A stretch of DNA of 64,000 nt from Ricordea florida (lineage: Eukaryota > Cnidaria > Anthozoa > Corallimorpharia > Ricordeidae), in the NCBI GenBank assembly GCA_949710005.1, contig OX453276.1, forward strand, positions 7,439,877 to 7,503,876. The letters are read 5' to 3'. Both the position numbers and the translations under genes were made by a program. The notes under the pieces were generated by a model that saw nothing but the letters and a program-made list of their open reading frames with translations, did not search any database and had not been told where the DNA came from. Shown piece after piece: positions 1-11,342 of the stretch (position 1 is its first letter; every line of letters begins with the position of its first letter).

Positions 1-53
1 CTCCAGAGATATAATCGCGCTTCGCGCTTGGGCCATAAATCGACGGGAAAAAA

Positions 54-83
54 CTCGGTCCGTATTTTACAGTACGGACCGAG
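54..83. repeat. Short perfect hairpin, CTCGGTCCGTA arms
   Basis: Eleven-base arms flank an 8-base loop. ACGGACCGAG recurs near 40160, suggesting a MITE end cut by the window. Confidence 0.5.
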
Positions 84-103
84 AAAACGATTAATAAGAG
101 GTA

Positions 104-386
104 TATATTTGAGTGTCAACTGTATCTTGAGCTGACGTACTAATTGGGGACACGTACTGTAAAGAACAAATGAAATCAAATCAAATCATATTAAATCAAA
201 TAAAATCAAATCCAATGTTGGTTTTTGTGGAAAGGGGCAATCGGGAGTACTCGGAGAAAAACCTCTCGGAGCAGAGTAGAGAACCAACAGACTCCGCCCA
301 TATATCGCACCGGGGCCGGATATCGAGCCCAGGCAATATTGGTGGAAGGCGAGCGCTCTCACTATTGCGCCAACCTTGCTCCCCCT
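104..386 (-). mobile_element. tRNA-derived SINE, family 1, copy a
   Basis: On the - strand it has an A-box-like head (GGCGCAA..GTGAGAGCGC), a decayed B-box, the CTCTGCTCCGAGAGG body and a (ATTTG)n-rich 3' part. The same body is at 25734-25988 (-), 46236-46405 (+) and, more diverged, 23511-23790 (+). It lies in the intron before A m8. Confidence 0.7.
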
Positions 387-456
387 CTCTGCTTCCCCCT
401 GCTCCAACCCTTACGAGTTGAACATTTCTTAATTTTCAGTTCCTTTTTGTTTTCAG

Positions 457-609
457 TTCCACATCCTTGCTACACTAGACCTTGCTTGAACGGCGGACTC
501 TGTATAGACTCGTACAGCGGTTACCGAGCATACCCTGACAACTGGAATCATGGATTTCTTCACTACCTCTGCATCTGCAAAAACGGTTTTTCTGGAGCTA
601 ACTGTGAGG
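457..609 (+). CDS. Gene A exon m8: EGF-like module with long central loop
   Basis: Acceptor TTTTCAG ends at 456 and donor GTAAG starts at 610; phase 1 to phase 1, 51 codons. It reads HPC...RPCLNGGLC, then a 22-residue C3-C4 loop, then CICKNGFSGANCE: six cysteines in EGF order. The same enlarged loop is in B m8 and C m8, which assigns the module. Upstream coding exons of this gene lie outside the window. Confidence 0.87.
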
Positions 610-1104
610 GTAAGCAGTTTATATTGGTTGATGAAGAACAACGGGGGGGGGGGGGGGGGCAAATCAATGACGTGAATTCGGGGTCGTGTACCTTCGTTCT
701 TTCCGTTTCTTTTTGCGCTAAGTAAAATATACTGCAAAGATTACACTCAAGTGGAGTGTATTGGTGACCAATCAAATCGAAGAGATGCAATATGTCTTTT
801 GGGACACACACCACATTAACGCTGTACAACGTAGTTTAGGGACAATGCCTTGCATTGTTAGCATTCTTTAGAAAGACAAGACTAGATAAGCTACGGTCAT
901 ACAGAGGGAAGGTTAAACATTTACTAGGTCTACTCTGGGACCTAAAGGTGCCGTAACTTGAGGCGACTTTAGGTGATTTAAGGTAAAAGAACATGGTGAC
1001 TTAAGGAGACTTTGTGCGACTTAATGTCTCAGAGTAGGCTTTTTACTTTTGCAATTGTGAAGTTAATTTTATTATGGTAAGAGGACTTTTATATTCCATT
1101 TTAG
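610..1104 (+). other. Intron A m8-m9
   Basis: Contains a G homopolymer of about 17 bases near 642-659 and a loose repeat of TTAGGTGACTTAAGG-like words near 960-1020. No gene seen. Confidence 0.5.
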
Positions 1105-1200
1105 TGGATATCTGCAAAAAGTGCGACGTCAATGCCAAGTGCCTAAACAACACATGCGTTTGTGTGGAAGGTTATTATGGAGACGGCTTTACATGCAAAA
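1105..1200 (+). CDS. Gene A exon m9: compact six-Cys EGF-type module
   Basis: Acceptor TTTTAG ends at 1104, donor GTAAGT starts at 1201; 32 codons, phase 1-1. The pattern is CxxCDxNAxC...CxCxxGYYGDGxxC, a short EGF variant ending in a G-x-G-x-x-C turn. It corresponds to B m9 (29265) and C m9 (51566). Confidence 0.87.
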
Positions 1201-1840
1201 GTAAGTCTTGATTTTGACTCCAATCTGTTTCTATTTAGTAAACTTGATAAGTCTTATAGATTTCACATTTCCTATGCCATTTTGAACCAAAGGTATCTAG
1301 TGAAGCATTGAATTTACTTAAAACTACTCCCTTATTTTTGGATCTTAGTTTCCATAGAAAGGCTGATCACCCAGCACATGCTATTTGAAAATTAATGACG
1401 ATTACTAATAGATTTCCTGATTTACAACTTAGTTAAGTCTGCTCAATGTATCGCTATGTCAGAGGCGATCGCATTTCTTTACTCTGAAGGATACTGGTAC
1501 ACTTTAGTGGTCTGTTGATAAGCAGGGCGGCGGGGGGGGAGGGGGGGGGAAAGTGCTGATACAAAAATGTTCTTGAAAATCCTTTAATGAAACTTCTGTA
1601 TTGATTGATGATTTGCTTATTTGGGCAGAGTATATAGCAAACTGCGAATGCTTAGGAAAACACTTCAAAGGCAAAAAAAAAAAATTAATATATTTATAAT
1701 TAATTGACACAGTCTTAAGTTACTCCAGAAAATCTTAGAAGGATTGGCCTCAAGACCAACCCACATAAGACAAAGATGGGTATGTTAATAGTTACTTAAC
1801 CACAGGGTAACGCTTAAAATTTTACCACAATTGCAACTAA

Positions 1841-1973
1841 TCTCGCAATCTGATTGGCTAACTTACCGTTGTCGATAAGAGTCTAGACAACGCTGCTCGC
1901 GTCAATGTGTCACGCAAAGCAATAGCCAATCAGAAACGCTCATTTTGGAGAATAAATCAATCAGATTGCGAGA
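1841..1973. mobile_element. Fold-back element in intron A m9-m10
   Basis: TCTCGCAATCTGATTGG at the left is answered by CAATCAGATTGCGAGA at the right, a MITE-like inverted repeat. A polyG tract lies near 1530-1550. The rest of intron 1201-2194 shows nothing recognisable. Confidence 0.45.
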
Positions 1974-2194
1974 ATGTTATAGACAACGCTTGCTCTTTCT
2001 TTGTGTCACGATCTTGGTCACGCTCTGTAAAAAACTTTTGCTTTGACGTTTTTTAACATGGCTATTGTGGTAAAACATTTTGACGACTGTGATGATGCGT
2101 TCTCGTTGTCGATAAGAGTACAGACTACGCTGAACCCCATTCGACTTGTTAACTTGCTTAAAGGTTTAGGCCCCTGTACTTGTTTCTTTCTCAG

Positions 2195-2311
2195 AAATTC
2201 CACACCCTTGTCATCCCAATCCTTGTAAAAACGGCGCTCTTTGCAAAGAGCTCGGCGATGGAGAGTATGACTGCGAGTGCCCCCCGGGAACAAGCGGAAA
2301 ACACTGTGAAG
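2195..2311 (+). CDS. Gene A exon m10: EGF-like module
   Basis: Acceptor CTTTCTCAG ends at 2194, donor GTAAAA starts at 2312; 39 codons, phase 1-1. It reads [14 protein letters not shown] ... [15 protein letters not shown] with exactly six cysteines. Unlike B m10 and C m10, the last loop lacks the extra Cys (GYCG). Confidence 0.88.
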
Positions 2312-2962
2312 GTAAAACACAGTATTGACGCCAAAGCTTTTCACTCTATCTAGTAATTTGAAACCTCAGTATTCCCAATTGAAGATTTGACTCGTAATAT
2401 TTACGCAATTTTGATTTAGCCTGAAAAATGACAGACAGGAACGGAATTCAAGGCCCTAAATTTGTCAATACCCTCAGATACGAAATTGAAAATACCCCAG
2501 GTCTTATGTCCTTTAAATACAAGCTGAAAGATTTTTTAATTAACGAATATTAACCCCTTTCTTTTCTCTTTTATTTCCTCTTCGTTTCATCTTGCTAGAC
2601 TTCGGTGATTTGAAGACTTGAATTCTTTCTGTTTTGGGGGGAAAGCTGCTAACCTTGTTTAAGCCTCCTGGTTTCTGTAAGCTTTCCTTGCCATATATAT
2701 TGCCTTTACTTTAAATAATCTACTGTAAATTCATTGTAATGTGGCAAAATGTAATAAAACAAATAAATAAGAAAAAATTAAAAACTTTACAGCAAATATA
2801 TGATTTCCTCTATACACTTAAATTGTTCAGTATGCTCATATTAACTCACATTCAGACGTTCAGGGAGATTTTGATCGTGTCTTCTATCACCCAGACTTTC
2901 GACTCTTTGTAGAGTTGTATTTTCAAGTATTACCTTCAAACGGTGCTCAATCGTTCTTGCAG
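2312..2962 (+). other. Intron A m10-m11
   Basis: AT-rich; a run near 2520-2770 (TTGTAATGTGGCAAAATGTAATAAAAC...) could be a LINE 3' end but shows no coding trace. Nothing else seen. Confidence 0.3.
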
Positions 2963-3079
2963 AAAAGGATCCCTGCATTCCGAATCCTTGTAGGAATAAC
3001 GGAAAATGTGTGCAAACCCCTGGTAGCGGTTTTAAGTGTGTGTGCGAAAACGGACACACAGGCGAAAACTGCGAGGAAG
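2963..3079 (+). CDS. Gene A exon m11: EGF-like module
   Basis: Acceptor CTTGCAG ends at 2962, donor GTGAGA starts at 3080; 39 codons, phase 1-1. It reads DPCIPNPCRNNGKC ... FKCVCENGHTGENCEE, six cysteines. It has no additional N-terminal Cys, whereas B m11 and C m11 have one. Confidence 0.87.
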
Positions 3080-3556
3080 GTGAGAGAATATTTTTTTTAT
3101 ATATATATTGAGATATTTTATATTTTTTCGCCTGAAGGAAATCAGCAGTAAGCGGGTTGTCATGTAACTGATCATCTTAACTATTTGGGCCAGTTAATTA
3201 AACGAGGTCTTGACCGAGCTCAACAAAATTGTAGTCTAAACTGAATTTGAGCTGCTTCAACTTAGCTTTTTAATCTCGTTTATCATGACCAACAAGAGGA
3301 TAAGAAGAAAAAACAAAAGATAAGAAGTCATTTCATACTCACTCAAAATGAATCAGTTTCATTAAGTTAACCGTTCATTGGTCAGTTTCGACCCTCCTAA
3401 TTTTACTTAAATCGTGGTTTTAGCTGGACAGCGTTAAAATAAGCGAGCCCTTCTTTGCATTCCCACTTTCCAAAACACCGACTACTTATCGGACACGTTT
3501 TAGGGACGTTTTAGAGGCGTTTTGCCTTAAATTTTTTTTTAATAAATTTATCTAAA

Positions 3557-3762
3557 CCGACTGGTTAGCTCAGTTGGTTGAGCACTGGACTATCGTGCGG
3601 GAGGTCTTGGGTTCAATTCCCTCGGCCGGACCAATACTTAGGGTATTTAAATTGCTGGGGAGAAATGCTGCTTTTACTATGGCATCTGTAAATGGTTAGA
3701 CTTTCTAGTCTTCTCGGATAAAGACTATAAACCGTAGGTCCCGTCTCACAACCTTTGCTCGT
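3557..3762 (+). mobile_element. tRNA-derived SINE, family 2, + copy
   Basis: The head holds an A box (TTAGCTCAGTTGG) and a B box (GGGTTCAATTCC). The body includes GACTTTCTAGTCTTCTCGGA and CGTCTCACAACCTTTGC. A longer inverted copy lies at 47081-47471 in gene C. The T stem is mismatched, so this is not a working tRNA. Confidence 0.72.
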
Positions 3763-4006
3763 GTAACTTTTTTTCTTTTTTATAATATTTTTTTTTACTT
3801 CTAAGAATAAGTACACGGAATAACAAATAACCTAAGCCATACAACATACAATATACAATTCAGAATACCAAAAAAAAAAGGAAACGGAAAAAGAAAACGA
3901 GGAGACAAATGTGGAGGACGCCCACCCTAACAGCTCATGCGCAGCAAAAGCCCTTCCCACTTACTAAATGTTTCGTTAATTTGTTCCGCCTTCTTGCTAT
4001 CTTATG

Positions 4007-4400
4007 TTAAACTTGGTAAACAGCCTTAATCTTGACCCAATAAACACGCAAAGATGGATGGACTCTATTTAACTTACATTTATAGATATGGAATTTGGCT
4101 TCAAGTATCAGGTGATTTACAATATTAAAATCATTTCCTATATTGAAAATTCCAAACAAAATATCCATTAACGAAAAGGGTTGCAATTTAATTTTACAGT
4201 TTCTATGCCAAGAACCGGAAAAGCTTCTCAAAATAATTTTGTAATATTGCAATGAAAAAATAAATGTTCAATGGATTCGATTTCTGTTTCGATAAAAGTA
4301 CATAAAGGTGAATCAATCATTTTTAATCTATAAAGCTTTTTCATTTGTAAACACTATATTATTCTCGAATTCTTTTCTCTATTGTAACAGTGAAAGGTAA
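4007..4400 (-). mobile_element. LINE 3' coding remnant (L1/Tx1-like RT C-terminus), antisense
   Basis: On the - strand an 81-residue frame ends with the pattern DILFG...NHLILEAKFHIYKCK, which resembles the C-terminal region of L1-like reverse transcriptases as I recall it. Decayed and truncated; no match was run. Confidence 0.5.
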
Positions 4401-4698
4401 AGAGTATAATTCTTTCCAATCCGTTTGTAGTTGAGGAAACGTCTCCTGAATTCTCTTTTGTGCGGTTAGAGGGGTTTGTTTATCACTTTGTTTTGTTTGT
4501 ATAACTTTCTAGCACGTACAAGAAACAACCGGCACTGCGTTCGCAGAGAGTACACACCTAGGGGACGTAGATCCCGATGTTGTTGTGGTCTGGCTCTTGT
4601 GAATATAATTCTTCACATTCCCATCAGGGGAATGCTAATAAACTATTGTATTGTGTTGTGTTGTACTGTAACACAATTGAACGTTTTGATGTTTCTAG

Positions 4699-4809
4699 TT
4701 ATTGATGGTTGCTTAAGCAACCCGTGCCTTAACGGAGGAACTTGCGAGAGTGACAATGGTAAGGCGGTTTGTCGCTGCAAAGGAAAATTTACTGGACCAA
4801 CTTGCAAAG
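4699..4809 (+). CDS. Gene A exon m12: EGF-like module
   Basis: Acceptor TTTCTAG ends at 4698, donor GTAGAG starts at 4810; 37 codons, phase 1-1. It reads GCLSNPCLNGGTC ... VCRCKGKFTGPTCK. The GKFTG turn is shared with C m12 (55539) and resembles GKYTG in B m12 (32663). Confidence 0.87.
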
Positions 4810-5124
4810 GTAGAGGACCGTTCATTTTTTACGAGGAAGGAGAGCCGTCTACGAAAATGTAGCAACTTAATTAGTTGATAAGTGATTTTAAAATTGCTCT
4901 CAACTGTATTCACTGATATAAAAACTAACTCAAATGTGATAATGTGAGATATATAGCTACACATGATTTTTGTATGATAAAATAGTCATCTTTCTTGACT
5001 TAAACAATGGAAATTGCTTGCCAAAATGTTCGAAACGAAATGACGATAAATAGTTGTAGATAGTGATATTTTCTTAAGGTGAAAAAAGGGGAAACTGACT
5101 GAGTTACATCTTGTTTGATAACAG
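4810..5124 (+). other. Intron A m12-m13
   Basis: 315 bases, AT-rich; nothing recognisable. Confidence 0.4.
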
Positions 5125-5253
5125 AATGTGGCTGCCCAAAAGGTAACCCTTCAGCAAACCCACCAGTTTACGCTCAGAAGTGCGACTCTAATGGCGACTG
5201 TTACTGCCCGAGCGATGAACTGGATTTTAGGGAAGATGGCTGCTATCCCGGAT
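5125..5253 (+). CDS. Gene A exon m13: unclassified six-Cys CxCP module
   Basis: Acceptor ATAACAG ends at 5124, donor GTAAGT starts at 5254; 43 codons, phase 1-1. The Cys layout is CxCP, about 17 residues, CDSNGDCYCP, about 12 residues, then GCYPG. It is not a standard EGF spacing. The same layout recurs at B m13 (33206) and C m13 (56184). I do not recognise the domain; it could be a diverged EGF or a follistatin/ADAMTS-like small Cys module. Confidence 0.8.
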
Positions 5254-5856
5254 GTAAGTAGATATTTTTTTTTTGTTATTTTAGAGATAATTATTTTTAA
5301 AGTTTGTAGTATGATCGTGGGGAGAAATGGGAAATCCCAACCACGCCAAGCCTCGGCCGAGCAATCAGATGAGTTAAAAAGCCCTCTTAGAAAGAAGTAT
5401 TAAAAAGATATAACTAGTAAGGTACAGGACTGTATTGTCTTGCCCTAAACTAAAATTAAAAAAGGTTCTCAATGTGAACTAGGAAAGTAGTTGAAGACTT
5501 AAACGGAACTGCTGTTATTTGGTAAGGTTTCTTCAAAGGCCGGTGCACAAATGCAAAGACCACAAAAATCAAAGGCCTTACAGCTAATTAAGAATTTGAT
5601 TATAAACTCGAGATTTCTATGGATGATATCACTTTATACTATCACCTTTTAGTATAAATCTACAAGCGTTCTATCACAAATGCCGCGCTCTGATTGGCTA
5701 CGCTACCAACTATCTATTCTGTGATAGATAGTGAGTAGCGTAATGTCGGCCGCTTCTTCACGTTTTCGAAGTGTCCATGAAGAAGATTTAGGCAGTTTAT
5801 TGGTCCAGGCTGTTCCAGAAAAGACAAAGTTTTGAACGACTAGTAGATTTATACTA

Positions 5857-6688
5857 CACCTTTTGCTGTTCATTTACGCAAAATATACATTCATTAACAT
5901 CAATGGTTGAAACAATAAGGCGAATATACGTTCATTAGCACCAACATGACTTTCATTAACGCGAAAGAACATTCAAGTATGCTATTTGCATGTCTATTCA
6001 CATTCAATAACATCAACGGACAAACAATAACGCCTTTGGACAATCAAAGGTAACGAATGTACTTTCAATACGGTGTTTTGAATAACCATTTACGCCAAAA
6101 GAAAATCAATTGCATCATTTGACAATCATTGGTGCAGAAAAGACATTCAATGGTACAATTTGCATAGGAATGCACAATCAATTGCGCCTTTACACAATCA
6201 TCCATCCAAAACCAACAATCAATAATCCCAACGGACAAACATTTGTGAAATAACGACAATCAACTACGGAAAAACAAAATTCAAATTCGTTTTATTATAA
6301 TAAGATAATTATCCTTTAATTTCCTCGTTATTCAAACATCTGGGAATATAGGTTTGCATGAATCTGTACCATTGTCCACATGTAAAGAGCAGATGAACAA
6401 CAGAGCAGAGGCAAGAAGACAAGGAATTGCATTAGGCGATTTCCGCACTCGATTGTTACTTGAAGCCTTTACAAGAAACATCGGTACGATCACCGTTGCT
6501 AAATGTGGACAATGGTTTTGTTTGTCCGTTGATGTTATTGAATGTGAATAGACATGCTAATAGCATACTTGAATGTTCTTTCGCGTTAATGAAAGTCATG
6601 TTGGTGCTAATGAACGTATATTCGCCTTATTGTTTCAACCATTGATGTTAATGAATGTATATTTTGCGTAAATGAACAGCAAAAGGTG
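5857..6688. mobile_element. 832-bp long-TIR element flanked by TA
   Basis: The left end CACCTTTTGCTGTTCATTTA is matched by its complement at 6669-6688. Inverted repeats continue for about 165 bases (5857-6025 against 6520-6688). TA sits immediately outside both ends (5855-5856, 6689-6690), as after Tc1/mariner-type insertion. The interior has short AT-rich subrepeats (ACAATCAATGG-like) and no transposase, so it is non-autonomous. Confidence 0.8.
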
Positions 6689-6694
6689 TAAAAC

Positions 6695-7040
6695 AATTAG
6701 ATTATTTGCTCACGATTTCTATCGCGTGATAGTTGACTCGGGCTGCGCCCTCGTCAACTATCACGCGATAGAAATCTCGAACTCATAATCTAATTGTTTA
6801 ATAGAAATCGAGAGCTTATAATCTAATTGTTTTAGTGAAGATCATAATAAACGAATCATACGTCGGTGAAAAAAATACCAAAATACTAAATCGTCCTGCA
6901 AAACTTCTCTAAAGAGCGAAAACGACGCCATTTTGAAAACGATCTTCAACCAAGTGCTGGACTCTAATGGCTGATAGTGTGCAGTAGCTCATCCAATCAG
7001 ATTGCAGCATTTGCATTAGCATACTTGTAGATTTTTACTA
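6695..7040. mobile_element. Fold-back MITE copy 1 (GCGTGATAG hairpin type)
   Basis: The core TTCTATCGCGTGATAGTTGA is inverted across GGGCTGCGCCC. The right part (GATCTTCAACCAAGTGCTG, ATCAGATTGC) has an inverted copy at 52022-52315 in gene C. Flanks at 5590-5850 also share words with 51940-51972. Confidence 0.6.
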
Positions 7041-7316
7041 ATTGGCGTTACAACAATCTCTTTCCTGGCTTGATTTTTTTTTACGCCAAGAAACCGGACT
7101 ATTTAGGTGCCTTTCCCTCCTGATTTCAATATATTGGTTAGCAGACTAACGAGGACAGGCAAGATCGTTAACAAACCACTTATGCAGAATCAATCAAACA
7201 GATAAGTTCTCTAAACTAATTGATAAACAAGTACTGATCGTTACTACGGAGACTTAAGACTCAGATTATAATTATATAACAGTAACGCATTCAGCAGCAG
7301 TTCTTAATTAGCTTGA

Positions 7317-7562
<246 letters not shown>

Positions 7563-7628
7563 TAAAGAGTTACATTCTACTTGCAGAGAAATTTATTCAC
7601 TTCTTCATTTGGTTGCAAATTTAACGGA

Positions 7629-8145
7629 TGTAATATTGGAGGCAACGTGGCCGAGTGGTTAGGGCGCCGGACTTGTAATCTGGTCACGGTCCCAGGTTCG
7701 ATTCCCGTCCTGAACACTACCTGGATAAATAACACGGTACTTAATCCTGATTTTCATATCCTTCATATCCTCGGCCACGCTTGTAAATAGCCAACTGGTC
7801 TGCCTCCCGCAAGTTGAGATTCTATGTAATATTGGAGGCAACGTGGCCGAGTGGTTAAGGCGCCTGACTCGTAATCTGGTCACGGTCCCAGGTTCGATTC
7901 CCGTCCTGACCACTACTATACCTGGATAAGTAACACGGTACTTAATCCTGATTTTCATATCCTTAATATCCTCGGCCACGCTTGTAAATAGCCAACTGGT
8001 CTGCCTCCCGCAAGTTGAGATTCTTAGCAAAAGTTCATGTCGTGTAATGTAAAGAATTGACTCTGAAAAGCCCCGTGGGGACGAGCCAATAAAGTATGCA
8101 TGTTTGTATGTCTGTCTGTCTGTCTGTCTGTCTGTATGTATGTAT
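7629..8145 (+). mobile_element. tRNA-derived SINE, family 3, with tandemly duplicated 196-bp head
   Basis: Units 7629-7824 and 7825-8021 are near-identical. Each carries a tRNA-like A box (GGCCGAGTGGTTAAGGCG), an anticodon-loop-like CTTGTAA/CTCGTAA and a B box (GGTTCGATTCC). One 3' tail follows (GCCCCGTGGGGACGAGCC ... (TGTC)n). No acceptor stem can be formed, so I call SINE heads, not tRNA genes. Confidence 0.72.
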
Positions 8146-8646
8146 TGGCCAGCCTAGATCAGACATTGCTACCTGCGGGTCAGTCCACTATGAAATGTAA
8201 GAAAATTGAAATAAAGTGTAAGTAATTAAGTGTAAATGAAAATATCTATTGATTTGAGTAATAAGAAGGAATGCTCCAGGTTTGTAACAACTTAGTTACA
8301 AACTCTTTGGTCCAAAATTTTGGAGGCGCATTCCTTGCTAGTCAGCTAAACTGCGATTTTATCTCATAGTCGGGGACTAAAACTAATCTTATATCCGATT
8401 ATTCTAAATTAGCGAGAAGTTTGAGCTAACCGAGCAAGAGTGTGAACTGAAGAGAAATAGAGTCAAGTCCAAGGGAATTCTGGTTTCTTATAGTCATTTT
8501 ATTCCAGCTCTAGAAAGTATGGATGCTGTCTTATCAATTAGACCTTGGTTTCTTCTGGCGGAATTGCTGATTTCAATCCCTTCCATCATTTCATATTCTT
8601 TGAATGAACGAATACTGACTACATCTATTTTGCTCATTTTGCACAG

Positions 8647-8757
8647 CGGTATGCACGCCTGGTTATTGCCTGAACGGTGGGATCTGCAAACCTGTCAACC
8701 ATAAGCCGACCTGTATCTGTCAGTCGGGCTTCACCGGACCGAAATGTGAAATCAAAA
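8647..8757 (+). CDS. Gene A exon m15: EGF-like module
   Basis: Acceptor TTGCACAG ends at 8646, donor GTAAAG starts at 8758; 37 codons, phase 1-1. It reads VCTPGYCLNGGIC ... TCICQSGFTGPKCE, six cysteines. It lacks the extra N-terminal Cys pair seen in B m15 and C m15; the codon split across the preceding intron is CCG (Pro), not Cys. Confidence 0.87.
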
Positions 8758-8927
8758 GTAAAGTAGTTTCTTTTAGAAATTTGACGTATGATAAGCACCT
8801 TGTTTTGAAAGCCCTTTAGCACGGCATTCGCCACATACATCTGTTAAGCTCATAGTGCCAGCTAGAGTAGAATCCATTTTATCATTATAAGCTACAAATC
8901 TTTTATCGTCTTAAATACATCAGAACA

Positions 8928-9390
8928 TCAAGGTCGTATTTTGCTGGGAAAAACCAGTTTAGAACTCGGTTGAACTGGTTGAAAACGATGGGTAGTTTCC
9001 GCTAAAAAGCTAGCACGCGTTATTCTTGCGATGCCTCTTCCGACAAATTAGCCACAACATTCTCAAAATAACGCGTAATGCGAGCAACGGGTGTCCTCTC
9101 AGTTTTCATAAACAAAGCTGCTAGTGCTTCTACTTCATCGTCTGCTTCGTTGTTTGGAAGACCGTCGTCTTCCAACGATTCTTAAAGGTCAACCGTGGCA
9201 GCAACAATCCGTGCTTCCGTCATGTTGATAAGTTGACATCAAGAAGTTGAGGAAGTCTGGTAACAAACATATCCAGTCCAAACCGCGTTTTAGTCAGAAA
9301 CGGTTGATGACGCGTTCTTCTGGGAACCTCAACTAAATCAACCAAAACCGGTTTTAGTTGAAACGGTTGATCCCAATAAAATACGCCTTA
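8928..9390. mobile_element. Diverged TIR element in intron A m15-m16
   Basis: AAGGTCGTATTTTGCTGGG at the left is complementary, with mismatches, to CCCAATAAAATACGCCTT at the right; GGTTGA/TCAACC words repeat inside. The rest of intron 8758-10206 shows nothing else. Confidence 0.5.
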
Positions 9391-10206
9391 AGTGAACGCA
9401 GCGTGCCTAAATGTTTTCTAGATATCAGTAAAGTACGAATCTTCTTTTTAAGAAAACTGCACCTTGCGTTGATACATATTAGAGCGTAAGTGTATTTCGA
9501 TTCCATTGTCCCCTGTTGATGTTATTAGGGTTAAGTCTTATGTGGATTGCCTCCTTTACCTTTCTTTTATTCCAGTGAGAGTCCCGATCAATAAACTTCA
9601 CATCGTCCCACAGCGGACAGGCTTGCTTGTTTGGAAATTTGCGTTAGAGTTTTGACAAAATTGTGACAGTTCGCAATCTTTTAACGGTACTGCGAGAAGA
9701 CTCGAATTCCTTTTTGAGCTAGTGAGTTCCTGAGTGTGGTTGGTCTAATAATGAATTTCACGGAAAAGAAATGAGCTCAAGAAAGTAAAACTCCATGAGA
9801 CCAGAAATACTATGACTTAGTTATGAAATATTCCTTTCTTACGTGTATTTAATTTTGATGTTCTGCCTTTATGTTAGTATAGTCTACTACATCATCTAGT
9901 AAGCCAATGTGCTAGAGAATACAGTTGGAAAAACCTGCCAATTTTTTTATAAGGAAATAGCTCCCCTTTTTTCTTAGTATCTACACAAGGTTTTTCGTTA
10001 TCTAAGTGCTTGTTAAGTACTTTTTGCAGGTCACAAGCAGGTCGATTTTTGTGACACACAGCATTAAGTGTCGAGTATATAACTATTCTTTCTAAAAACA
10101 ACAGGTGTTCATAGCTTGAGGTCATGACATCTCAGCCAACTGATGGATGTACAAGTTTTTTCTGTTTTTCTTACTGTGTTTGTTTATTCTTCGCTTTTTA
10201 CTGTAG

Positions 10207-10332
10207 TACCGACGACTGCTCCAAAAGACTATTGTCACCCAAACCCTTGTCTTAACAGTGGATCATGTGTTCAAGTTCAGGGTGGATATGATTGTCATTG
10301 CGATGTACAGTACACTGGAGCGCACTGTGAAG
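10207..10332 (+). CDS. Gene A exon m16: EGF-like module
   Basis: Acceptor TACTGTAG ends at 10206, donor GTATAT starts at 10333; 42 codons, phase 1-1. A short Thr/Pro linker (VPTTAPK) precedes YCHPNPCLNSGSC ... YDCHCDVQYTGAHCE. It matches B m16 (36284) and the truncated C m16 at the right edge. Confidence 0.87.
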
Positions 10333-11111
10333 GTATATAAATGTGTTATTTAATTTTTACTGGCTGGGAAGTCAATACAGTAAAAGGCTGTGACTGAGCT
10401 GCTGAATATGCTGAACCAGTCACATTTTTTCACCATGCGGACTGACCCCTAAGACGCGAAATAAGTTACTTATTTTTCAACCTGTTGCTCTTTGTAAGTC
10501 TTTTCATTTCATTGGTTCATGTTTGTCAGTGTTCTCAATCATTACGTTTTCGTCTATAATTATCACTAGGATAGAAAAATATATTCTCATTATGCCATTA
10601 ATGGCATTAGGATTCTATGAAGTAGCGAGTTGTGGCTGCAGAATTTTTCAATTTTTGACAACACGAGGACAAAAACTCTCGCAAGCGTTACCGTCATGAT
10701 CGTGAACAAAGATAGGAATATGCAGACCATGTTAAGGACCAATCAGATTGCAGTATGAAATTTTGTTACCATGGCTACTTGGAAATAATAATAAACTTTA
10801 AAATATATAACAGTGACAATGAATGAATAAAAAACATGAAGTCTTTTAAGTCATCGACTGCGCTAAGTTAAATTTAACAAACAGCTTTCAGGGTTAAATT
10901 ATAAAGATGGTGAGTTTTGAGCCTGGAAAATTTGTGAAAGATAAACTTTTTGGCTCTGTGACAGGCAAACTGAGATTTGTCTTTACTGAGTTTGCCTTTG
11001 ACAGTGCCGAAAAATACAGCTTTCAATGTATATGCATATATGCAAACGTGAGAACTTACGTGCGAAGCTGAATGCTGTTCCATAGAACTCTTACTTTCAA
11101 GCCAGGTTTAA

Positions 11112-11339
11112 CAAGAGAAAATCAAGAAAGAGAACATAACTACGTCTGATATGATAAGAGGACAGAGTCTATTTTTAGTACGGAATCCACTTATATCTCA
11201 TACTATGGCTGCGCGGTTTCCCCATGGCGCACTGAAATTATAACCACGTGATGAGAAGGACATCAACCATAGATTGTCCCCTTATCATAGTAAAAGAACC
11301 AAATATGGAAGATGCGTTCCCTTACCTCATTTTCTCTTG
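11112..11339. mobile_element. MITE M1 copy 1
   Basis: Ends CAAGAGAAAAT / ATTTTCTCTTG. GGTTTAA precedes (11105-11111) and follows (11340-11346): a 7-bp target duplication. The interior carries GATATGATAAG ... TCCCCTTATCAT. Confidence 0.75.
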
Positions 11340-11342
11340 GGT

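Noticed and set aside
4476..4862. 128-residue ORF as a separate small gene
   Set aside because: Only 4699-4809 is coding by splice sites and homology; the N-terminal part is open intron.
7640..7915. Two functional tRNA genes
   Set aside because: A and B boxes are present but no acceptor stem can form, and the two copies share a long non-tRNA body; SINE heads fit better.
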